NCBI GenBank assembly: GCA_022703195.1
Contig: JAKLEF010000164.1
Span: 1-5,116, forward strand
Length of the DNA stretch: 5,116 bases
Origin: Candidatus Fermentibacterota bacterium
Lineage (GTDB): Bacteria; Fermentibacterota; Fermentibacteria; Fermentibacterales; Fermentibacteraceae
Reading direction: 5' to 3'
The notes beneath the pieces were generated by a model. That model did not search any database. It saw only the letters and a program-made list of their open reading frames with translations, and was not told the origin of the DNA. A program made the position numbers and the translations under genes. This document shows positions 1 through 5,116 of this stretch, piece after piece. Within the stretch, counting starts at the first letter, position 1, and every line of letters starts with the position of its first letter.

Positions 1-4
1 CCAA

Positions 5-370
5 GTGATCCCGCTACAGGTCATCATCGCGGCCGTGCTGAGGTACTGGAAACTGGCGCTCGTCGGCCTGCTCGTGCTGGCCGCGCTCGGGGCGTACTGG
101 AGCTGGCACAGCCGCGGGGAGAAGCTCGAGGCCGCGCGGTCGATACTCGCCTCCGGCGGCGGGCGGAGGGAGATCGAAAGGGAGACAGGCCTGCCCCGGG
201 GCGCCTCGGACCGTCTTGCGGATGCTGCGGCGAAGACGTCGGTCCCGCCGCAATGGATCGCATCGGAAGCCCTGGCGTCCTCCGACCATATGCTGAAGAC
301 TGGGGGTGAACCCTTCACGGTGCTCGCCGCGCTGATACACTCCTTGACACCGGAACAAAAAGTATATTGA
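5..370 (+). CDS. Small single-pass membrane protein with HTH-like segment, possibly 5'-truncated
   Basis: I do not recognise a named family. Read from the GTG at position 5 it is 121 residues. The frame stays open to the left edge, so the true start may lie outside the window. Residues about 16-34 form one strongly hydrophobic helix (LALVGLLVLAALGAYWSW), preceded by Arg13 and Lys16 and followed by a charged segment, which suggests a membrane anchor. Residues about 43-73 (ARSILASGGGRREIERETGL and following PRGASDRL) have the spacing of a short helix-turn-helix: a helix, a glycine turn, 'REIERETGLPRG', then a second helix. This resembles the C-terminal motif of some small membrane-anchored HTH-like bacterial proteins (inference). 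The remainder (74-121) is unassigned. GC-rich third positions and the clear membrane segment favour this frame over the reverse-strand frame covering the same bases. It could act as a membrane-tethered regulator or adaptor, but no function can be assigned. Confidence 0.6.
   Translation: MIPLQVIIAAVLRYWKLALVGLLVLAALGAYWSWHSRGEKLEAARSILASGGGRREIERETGLPRGASDRLADAAAKTSVPPQWIASEALASSDHMLKTGGEPFTVLAALIHSLTPEQKVY
344..368 (+). promoter_or_regulatory. Weak candidate promoter in AT-rich patch
   Basis: A perfect TTGACA hexamer (344-349) lies at the end of the upstream coding region and is followed by TATATT (363-368). The patch around 354-370 is conspicuously AT-rich for this GC-rich window. The two hexamers are separated by only 13 bases, well short of the usual 16-18, so they do not form a standard sigma-70 pair. 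The hexamers may be coincidental, or only one of them may be used. If real, it would drive the coiled-coil/zinc-ribbon gene that starts 110 bases downstream. Confidence 0.2.
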
Positions 371-381
371 CTACGTGAACT

Positions 382-407
382 GCGGGCGCCCGCGTCCGCG
401 GCCGGAC
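382..407. repeat. Two adjacent GC-rich inverted repeats in the 371-478 gap
   Basis: Bases 382-393 are a perfect 12-base palindrome (GCGGGCGCCCGC). Immediately after it, GTCCG (394-398) and CGGAC (403-407) can pair across a four-base CGGC loop. No T-run follows, so this is not a classic intrinsic terminator. It could be a leader structure or an operator-like palindrome upstream of the gene at 479, or simply chance in GC-rich DNA. The rest of the 371-478 gap shows nothing else I can name apart from the ribosome binding site. Confidence 0.3.
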
Positions 408-465
408 TCGGACCAGGACAATAGGCGTGAGCCCCTGCCTGCTTCTGCAGGTCCATCAGTCCCTC

Positions 466-473
466 GAGAGGAG
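466..473 (+). promoter_or_regulatory. Strong Shine-Dalgarno for the zinc-ribbon gene
   Basis: GAGAGGAG lies five bases upstream of the ATG at 479. It is a near-ideal anti-16S match at good spacing and fixes that start codon. Confidence 0.75.
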
Positions 474-478
474 TTGAC

Positions 479-1162
479 ATGGCGGAGGTTCTTGAGGAGA
501 AGATCCAGGAGCTGCTGTCCAGCCGTACCGAGCTCGCCGACAGGCTGGCCAACCTGGAGAAGCTGAAGGCAGAAACCAACGAGAGGGTTTACAAGAGGAT
601 CCGGCAGGATTATCAGGACCAGCTCGACAGCGTCCTCAGTTCGATCTCCGCCGAGAGGGGGACCCTCGAGGGCAAGGTCGCGGAGCTGAAGAAGGAGATC
701 GAGCAGAGGGAGCGGCGCTACACGGAGGAGAGCGACAAGGTCGACGAGCTCAACCTCAGGGCGAAGCTGAAGGAATACGACGCCAACGACGGGTCCTTCC
801 GCGCCGAACTCGAGGACGCCAGGCACTCCAGGGCCGCCACCGGAGCCGAGCTCGAGAAACTGCGCTCGGAGCTGGGCGATCTCAACAAGGTTCTCAAGGA
901 CGTCGACGAAGCCACCTCGGCCCGCAAGTCGGCCTCGGCCTCCAGGGCCGCCAAGGAGGCCCCCGTCGAGGAGCCTGTGGATCTCGAGATCGACGAGGAG
1001 ATCGAGGAGGAGCCGTCAGCCGGTTCCGAGACCAAGTGCCCTTCCTGCGGCCACGTCAATCCTCCACAGAAGCTCTTCTGCGAGAACTGCGGCAGTTCGC
1101 TCGACGAAGAGGAGCCGCTGGACGAGGACTTCGACCTGGTGGACGACGACCTCGACCTCTAG
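479..1162 (+). CDS. Coiled-coil protein with C-terminal zinc ribbon and acidic tail
   Basis: This 227-residue protein has no signal peptide or membrane segment and is probably cytoplasmic. Residues about 3-145 are nearly continuous charged helix with leucines at heptad-like spacing, broken around 100-107 (YDANDGSF), suggesting a coiled coil with a hinge. A low-complexity Ala/Ser/Lys linker (about 146-160) leads to an acidic stretch (164-179). A four-cysteine zinc ribbon follows: CPSC (C187, C190), ten residues, then CENC (C201, C204), the usual CxxC...CxxC metal-binding pattern. The last 19 residues (209-227) contain 12 Asp/Glu. The start is set by a strong ribosome binding site. It stands alone on this strand, with convergent asd 58 bases downstream. 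The architecture suggests oligomerisation plus a protein- or nucleic-acid-contacting zinc module, but the function is unknown. An acidic tail could mimic nucleic acid or bind a basic partner (inference). Confidence 0.85.
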   Translation: MAEVLEEKIQELLSSRTELADRLANLEKLKAETNERVYKRIRQDYQDQLDSVLSSISAERGTLEGKVAELKKEIEQRERRYTEESDKVDELNLRAKLKEYDANDGSFRAELEDARHSRAATGAELEKLRSELGDLNKVLKDVDEATSARKSASASRAAKEAPVEEPVDLEIDEEIEEEPSAGSETKCPSCGHVNPPQKLFCENCGSSLDEEEPLDEDFDLVDDDLDL

Positions 1163-1220
1163 GCGATCCGCCCGGAAGGTCGCGGAGCCTGTGGCGATGC
1201 TGTCACGGAGGCCGTCTGTG
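1163..1220. other. Convergent intergenic gap without a clear terminator
   Basis: These 58 bases separate the converging ends of the zinc-ribbon gene and asd. Two four-base-pair hairpins can be drawn: GGCG/CGCC at 1162-1172, which overlaps the stop codon, and ACGG/CCGT at 1205-1215. Neither has a long stem or a T-run on either strand. Rho-dependent or read-through termination is possible. Confidence 0.5.
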
Positions 1221-2189
1221 TCACATCCTGCCCCCGAGGATCATCTCGAGTATCTGGACTGCGTTGAGGGCGGCGCCCTTCCTCACGTTGTCGGCCGTGA
1301 TCCACATCTGGATCACGGATCCGTCGGAGGGGCTCCTCCTCACGCGACCGACATGCACGCCGTCCCTGCCCTCGACCTCCGCCGGCGCGAGGCCCTGCCC
1401 GAGGAGCACCACTCCGGGCGCCCCGGAGAGGACCCCGCAGACCGCGGAGACTTCGATCCTCTGTCTGAACCTTATGGTGACGGATTCGAGGTGCCCCACG
1501 CGCACCGGCACCCTGGCGCAGGCCGGGAACACGGGGAAGCTCTTCCCGATGATCTTGGCCGTCTCCCGCGAGAGCTTGCTCTCCTCCTCGCAGTAGAGGT
1601 CCCCGTCCAGGGGTCCGATCGAGGTGAGGACGTTCCTGTGGTACATCTCGCCCCTGCTTCTCCCGGAGAGCCCATTCTCCTCCCTTTCGAGCTCCTCGAG
1701 GGCGGGCGAGCCTCCCCCCGAGACGGACTGATACGTGGAGACGGCGGCCCATTCGATGTCGAACGCAGCGGCGAGCGGCGCCAGTGCCACCACGAGCTGT
1801 ATCGTGGAGCAGTTCGGGTTGGCTATGAGCCTGCACCCGGCCGGGACGGCCCCGGGGTTCACCTCGGTGACCACGAGCGGGACTCCGGGATCCATCCTGT
1901 ATCTGGAGGAGTTGTCGATCACGACGGCGCCCCTTGCAACGGCCCGCGGAACCCATTCCCCGGCAGCCTCGGCGGCCGTGGCGCCGAGAAGGAAATCGCC
2001 CGCACCCACCGCTTCGTCGGTGAACGCGGAGACACGCACCCCGGCATCGCCGTAGGGCACGGTCCTGCCCTCGGAGGACCCGGAGGCGAACGCGAGGAAG
2101 GACGATGCGGGGAGATCGAGCCGGTCGCGCACGATGCGGGCCATCTCCCTTCCGACGAGACCTGTCGCTCCCACGACACCTATTCGCAT
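1221..2189 (-). CDS. asd: Aspartate-semialdehyde dehydrogenase
   Basis: This cytoplasmic enzyme reduces L-4-aspartyl phosphate with NADPH to L-aspartate 4-semialdehyde, the branch point to diaminopimelate/lysine, threonine and methionine. The 322-residue protein opens with the Rossmann motif GATGLVG (7-13). It carries DNSSRYRMD (92-100), the catalytic cysteine Cys127 in NPNCSTIQL, STYQSVSGGG (151-160), EESKLSRETAKIIG (202-215), and RVPVRVGHLESVTIRF (226-241) with the catalytic-base His233. It ends with HVGRVRR and WITADNVRKGAALNAVQI (296-313). All expected active-site residues are visible, so it should be active, unlike Usg-type paralogues that lack the cysteine. It is slightly shorter than the usual 330-370 residues. 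The frame stays open 534 bases upstream, but the start is placed at 2189 because the protein begins there with MRIGVVGATG and has a GGTGGA ribosome binding site. It diverges from the lytic transglycosylase gene across 27 bases. Confidence 0.96.
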   Translation of the reverse strand: MRIGVVGATGLVGREMARIVRDRLDLPASSFLAFASGSSEGRTVPYGDAGVRVSAFTDEAVGAGDFLLGATAAEAAGEWVPRAVARGAVVIDNSSRYRMDPGVPLVVTEVNPGAVPAGCRLIANPNCSTIQLVVALAPLAAAFDIEWAAVSTYQSVSGGGSPALEELEREENGLSGRSRGEMYHRNVLTSIGPLDGDLYCEEESKLSRETAKIIGKSFPVFPACARVPVRVGHLESVTIRFRQRIEVSAVCGVLSGAPGVVLLGQGLAPAEVEGRDGVHVGRVRRSPSDGSVIQMWITADNVRKGAALNAVQILEMILGGRM

Positions 2190-2193
2190 CAGA

Positions 2194-2202
2194 TCCACCC
2201 CC
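2194..2202 (-). promoter_or_regulatory. Ribosome binding site of asd
   Basis: Read on the minus strand this is GGGGGTGGA, ending four bases before the asd ATG. It supports 2189 as the start rather than the much longer open frame. It occupies part of the 27-base gap shared with the divergent gene. Confidence 0.6.
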
Positions 2203-2216
2203 GGAATGCGACTGTG

Positions 2217-3650
2217 ATGATCACTGGCCCGAACCGCACAACCGTTTCCATGATCGCCGCGGTTCTTCTCGCATCGGCCTGCTCGGGCACCAGGATAATC
2301 GATTACAGGAGGTCGGAGGTAGCCCGCGACGGCGGTTCGATAACGGCCGTACCCCTCCCGGGGATCATCGGAGGGGCGAGATCCTCGGTCGACTGGGCCC
2401 CGGCCGACGAGTTCCCCATGACGCTGGCCGACCGGAGCGACATCACGTACCGGCCCGACCGGTTCCCCGGCTCTCCCGGCATTGCGAAGCTCGTAGAGAA
2501 GATCCTCCAGGACGAGGGGGTCCCGCGTGAGCTGGCCGCCCTGCCCTGGATCGAGAGCAGCTACCAGGTGGGCTGCTACTCGAGCGCCGGGGCGGCTGGC
2601 CCGTGGCAGATCATGCGCGGCACCGGGACGCAGCTCGATCTCCGCATGGACTCCGAGATCGACGAGCGGTACTCCTGGACGGCATCGACCAGGGCCGCGG
2701 CCAGGTATCTGCAGTACCTGCACGGCCTCTTCGGGAGCTGGGGCCTCGCACTCGCCGCCTACAACTGCGGCGAGGGGGCCGTCCAGAGGGCATCCTCGCG
2801 CGGGACTACGTCGCTCGAGAACCTCGATCTGCCTGGTGAGACGCGCAGCTTCGTGCCCAGGTTCGCCAACGCTCTGCGGGCCTATCAGTCCGTCGACATG
2901 ACCGGCGATTCGCTGGCCGTCATCTGGGCCCCGCCGGGCCTCGACCTCAGGCTGCTGGCCGCCTCTGCCGGCATCCCCCCGGAGAGCCTAGTGATGCTGA
3001 ACCGCGAGTTCCTGAACGAGCGGACCCCTTCCTACGGCGACGGCTGGGAGATGATCGTCCCCGCCCGGGCAGCCTCGGCCGCCTATTCGACGGCATGGAC
3101 GATGGACACCGGCGGATACCAGGTCGGGGAGGGCGACACGTGGGAATCGATCTCCCTAGCTCTCGGTGTCGAGAACGCCGATCTGCGGGCCGCCAATCCG
3201 ACGGCGTCCCTGGTGCCGGGCACGAGGCTCGTCCTCCCCGAGCCCGAATCGATCCCGGTGAACGTCGAGAGCGGCGAGAACGAGGGCTACTTCTACTACA
3301 CCATCCGGTCGGGCGACACCCTCAGCGGCATCGCCCAGACCGTCGGCGCCAGCTCGGCGGAGGTCGCCGGCTGGAACGAGATGTCCCGGGATGCAATCAT
3401 CCATCCCGGGCAGCGGATCCTCCTGAGGGGGACTCCTCCGGCCGGAGCCGGGGCGGCTCCAGCCCCCGCCCCCTCCCCGGCGGCGCAGTCCGCCGACGCC
3501 GGTGTTACGCACACGGTAGCCCAGGGCGACACGCTCTGGGACCTCTCGATCAGGTACGGCGTTTCGGTCGAGCAGATCCAGGCTCTCAACCAGATGTCCG
3601 GAAACAATCTGAGGATCGGCCAGGTTCTCGTGATCCGGGTAGTGGAGTAG
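2217..3650 (+). CDS. mltD: MltD-type lytic murein transglycosylase, LysM-repeat lipoprotein
   Basis: Enzymes of this GH23 family cleave the MurNAc-GlcNAc bond of peptidoglycan, leaving 1,6-anhydroMurNAc, from a lipid anchor in the periplasm. The protein has 477 residues. A lipoprotein signal (SMIAAVLLASAC) places the lipidated cysteine at Cys22. The catalytic domain spans about 85-225: GVPRELAALPWIESSY with the catalytic Glu113, then SSAGAAGPWQIM (122-133), and AYNCGEG (181-187). Residues about 236-285 resemble the degenerate LysM-like segment seen in MltD proteins. Three further LysM units follow: about 301-340 (weak), 361-404 (YTIRSGDTLSGIA) and 432-476 (HTVAQGDTLWDLS). An Ala/Pro linker (405-430) separates the last two. 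The ATG at 2217 was chosen because the next one (2250) would leave no basic n-region; GTG at 2214 is possible. The Shine-Dalgarno is weak (CGGAA, 2202-2206). The frame is open a further 1026 bases upstream, but only as antisense of asd. The only non-lipobox cysteines are Cys120 and Cys184. Confidence 0.93.
   Translation: MITGPNRTTVSMIAAVLLASACSGTRIIDYRRSEVARDGGSITAVPLPGIIGGARSSVDWAPADEFPMTLADRSDITYRPDRFPGSPGIAKLVEKILQDEGVPRELAALPWIESSYQVGCYSSAGAAGPWQIMRGTGTQLDLRMDSEIDERYSWTASTRAAARYLQYLHGLFGSWGLALAAYNCGEGAVQRASSRGTTSLENLDLPGETRSFVPRFANALRAYQSVDMTGDSLAVIWAPPGLDLRLLAASAGIPPESLVMLNREFLNERTPSYGDGWEMIVPARAASAAYSTAWTMDTGGYQVGEGDTWESISLALGVENADLRAANPTASLVPGTRLVLPEPESIPVNVESGENEGYFYYTIRSGDTLSGIAQTVGASSAEVAGWNEMSRDAIIHPGQRILLRGTPPAGAGAAPAPAPSPAAQSADAGVTHTVAQGDTLWDLSIRYGVSVEQIQALNQMSGNNLRIGQVLVIRVVE
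3644..3647 (+). promoter_or_regulatory. Ribosome binding site inside the end of the upstream gene
   Basis: GGAG overlaps the final codons of the transglycosylase gene, ten bases before the ATG at 3658. This supports translation from a shared transcript. Confidence 0.45.
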
Positions 3651-3657
3651 GATCGGG

Positions 3658-5103
3658 ATGGCTCTATTCGAAAGCAAGCAGAGAAGGCTCTTCAAGGTCA
3701 TCAAGTCCATGGCGGACTCCGGCAACGTCGACCAGGCCGCCGCCAAGGTCGAGCAGGATCTCAAGATGCTGCTCGAGACGCCGGAACTGGCCCGCGAACT
3801 CGTGGCTTTCCTCATGGACATCGGCTATCCCGACCTGTCTGCCAGGGCCGGCGAGGAGATCATCCGTCTCCACAGGGACCTGGCCACGCCGGTCGTCAGA
3901 CTGCTCGAGGACAGGCAGGCCGACTTCCCCCGGTCCTTCGAGCTGCTCCGGACCCTGTGGCAGATCAAGCTGCGCCAGCGCGACTACACCGGTGCGATAG
4001 AACTGCTGAACCGGGTCGACAGATCCGCCGAGACCAAGCTGTTCGACGCCCTGGAGTCCGGTGCCAGGAGCGCCGAGCGGTTCGCCACCGACAAGCTGCT
4101 CGAGGGCGACATCGACAGGTACGTCGGATGGAGCCTCGCCCAGTTCCGCAAGGGCAGGGTGCAGGAGGCCCTGGATACGCTTCTCCGTGCAGCCCAGAAG
4201 TCCGCCAGGGCCGACGAGAGGATCCCGTCCGTGGTGGAATGGATAGCCACGAGGAAGGGCGACGCCCGCGACCCTCTCGGAGTGCTGTATCTCGTCAGGG
4301 TGTACCTTGCGTTCGAGAACGCCGAGCTGGCCCTGCGCAACCTCCCGGACCTCTTCGAGGCGCCGGTGGATATCGTCAACAGCACTCTCGCCGTCGTCGA
4401 GAAGGATCTGATCCCCCTCGACCTCACGAACAAGAGCAGGATCTACTTCGTCAGGCTCCTCGCCTCCGCCGAGCGGTTCGACGACGCCGCGCGGGAGCTC
4501 GAGCGCCTCTTCGAGGAGGGCGACAGGACGCTCGATTTCGAAGCCGCCCTGCGCGACCTAGTCTCGAAGGCCCAGGCGAACGCCCGACCGCATCTCCTCA
4601 TGGCCAGATACAAGAAGGACCGCGGAGAGAACACCAGTGCGCTGGATTCGCTCGAGAAGGCCTTCACCTGCGAGGATGCGGCGTCCAGCCCCCTGGGGGA
4701 GACCGCCGCGGCCTTCCTCGACCAGGGCATCGACAGGGACGACAGCATCGCCAGGAAGCTCGCGGAGTTCATGACCGAGCGCGGAACCGTCTCCGACGCG
4801 GTCTCCGCCCTGTGCCGGCTCGTGGCCGGGGATCCCGAGTGGGTCCAGGGGATGATCCAGAAGCTGCTCCTCAAGGACAAGAACAGTGCCGAAGTACTCA
4901 CCCTTCTGGCCGTCACGATGCAGGTCCGCGGCAGGGAGTCCGAGGCTGCGGCCACCATGCAGCACCTCCAGGACCGCAAGGACAGGAAGTCGCGCGAGGA
5001 CATCGTCGAGGGCGGCATCGACGCCTTCCCCGAGGCGCTGCTGCGGCTCTTCCGTGGCGAGAACTTCGGCAAACTCGTGCTGCGCGTGGCCTCGGACTAT
5101 TGA
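3658..5103 (+). CDS. TPR-like alpha-solenoid protein of unknown function
   Basis: I do not recognise a named family. The 481-residue protein is almost entirely amphipathic helix, with no signal peptide, membrane segment or catalytic motif, so it is probably a cytoplasmic scaffold or adaptor. Helix pairs with TPR-like spacing are visible at about 154-181 (YVGWSLAQFRKGRVQEALDT), 261-288 (RIYFVRLLASAERFDDAARE), 311-337 (PHLLMARYKKDRGENTSALD) and 411-438 (AEVLTLLAVTMQVRGRESEA). Each has a small-residue helix, a short Gly/Arg turn, then an 'A' at the start of the next helix. The N-terminus (1-75) is a conserved-looking helical bundle beginning MALFESKQRRLFKVIKSMAD. It starts 7 bases after the transglycosylase stop codon, which suggests an operon. 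The stop is close to the right edge, and only 13 bases follow. It could be a peptide- or protein-binding scaffold. A link to cell-wall turnover rests on position alone. Confidence 0.85.
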   Translation: MALFESKQRRLFKVIKSMADSGNVDQAAAKVEQDLKMLLETPELARELVAFLMDIGYPDLSARAGEEIIRLHRDLATPVVRLLEDRQADFPRSFELLRTLWQIKLRQRDYTGAIELLNRVDRSAETKLFDALESGARSAERFATDKLLEGDIDRYVGWSLAQFRKGRVQEALDTLLRAAQKSARADERIPSVVEWIATRKGDARDPLGVLYLVRVYLAFENAELALRNLPDLFEAPVDIVNSTLAVVEKDLIPLDLTNKSRIYFVRLLASAERFDDAARELERLFEEGDRTLDFEAALRDLVSKAQANARPHLLMARYKKDRGENTSALDSLEKAFTCEDAASSPLGETAAAFLDQGIDRDDSIARKLAEFMTERGTVSDAVSALCRLVAGDPEWVQGMIQKLLLKDKNSAEVLTLLAVTMQVRGRESEAAATMQHLQDRKDRKSREDIVEGGIDAFPEALLRLFRGENFGKLVLRVASDY

Positions 5104-5116
5104 GCTTTTCCAAACT

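Noticed and set aside
14..358. Reverse-strand open frame of 114 residues opposite the small membrane protein
   Set aside because: Its translation is Arg/Pro/Gly-rich low-complexity sequence typical of antisense frames in GC-rich DNA, while the forward frame has a coherent membrane helix.
718..1059. Reverse-strand serine-rich open frame opposite the coiled-coil gene
   Set aside because: The serine runs are simply the complement of GAG/GAC-rich coding sequence; there is no domain or ribosome binding site.
1162..1215. Bidirectional terminator between the convergent genes
   Set aside because: Only two four-base-pair stems can be drawn and there is no T-run on either strand.
1221..2189. asd as an inactive Usg-like paralogue
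   Set aside because: Catalytic Cys127, His233 and the other signature motifs are all present.
1191..2216. N-terminal extension of the transglycosylase to an 819-residue protein
   Set aside because: The extension is antisense to the clearly real asd and has no domain-like sequence. A lipoprotein signal peptide begins at 2217, and such a signal must be N-terminal.
2190..2723. N-terminal extension of asd to a 500-residue protein
   Set aside because: It is antisense to the transglycosylase. Asd proteins begin at the Rossmann strand, exactly as at 2189, and a ribosome binding site precedes that ATG.
1..5116. Mobile elements, CRISPR array, tRNA or rRNA genes, phage or defence system
   Set aside because: I saw no transposase or integrase motif, regularly spaced repeats, cloverleaf or rRNA-like sequence, and base and codon use looks uniform across the window.

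Overview
The window is GC-rich and densely coded. It looks like chromosome from a diderm bacterium, because it encodes an exported lipoprotein-type murein lytic transglycosylase and an aspartate-semialdehyde dehydrogenase of the bacterial diaminopimelate/lysine route. Codon use is skewed to GC-ending codons, with frequent AGG for Arg and CTC-GAG for Leu-Glu. The mix of a coiled-coil/zinc-ribbon protein, a large helical-repeat protein and a MltD-type lipoprotein recalls uncultured lineages such as the FCB group. That placement is a guess; there is no rRNA or other marker here.

Layout, left to right. (1) Bases 5-370 (+): a small protein with one membrane helix and a helix-turn-helix-like segment, possibly cut at its 5' end by the window edge. 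(2) 371-478: a 108-base gap with two short GC-rich inverted repeats and a strong Shine-Dalgarno sequence at its end. (3) 479-1162 (+): a soluble coiled-coil protein ending in a four-cysteine zinc ribbon and a very acidic tail. (4) 1221-2189 (-): asd, convergent with the previous gene, with no convincing terminator between them. (5) 2217-3650 (+): a MltD-type GH23 lytic transglycosylase lipoprotein with LysM repeats, diverging from asd with only 27 bases between the two start codons. (6) 3658-5103 (+): an all-helical, TPR-like solenoid protein of unknown function, 7 bases after the transglycosylase and probably co-transcribed with it.

How they may fit together: asd supplies the precursor of meso-diaminopimelate (and of Lys/Thr/Met), while the divergent lipoprotein is predicted to cut peptidoglycan, so both sides of the 27-base gap touch cell-wall metabolism. 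This is inference from adjacency only. The other three genes have recognisable architecture but no assignable function. I see no mobile element, CRISPR array, tRNA, rRNA or phage signature, and no clear evidence of a new multi-gene system. The points most worth checking are a possible disulfide at the transglycosylase active site, the membrane/HTH-like small protein, and the zinc-ribbon protein with its acidic tail.
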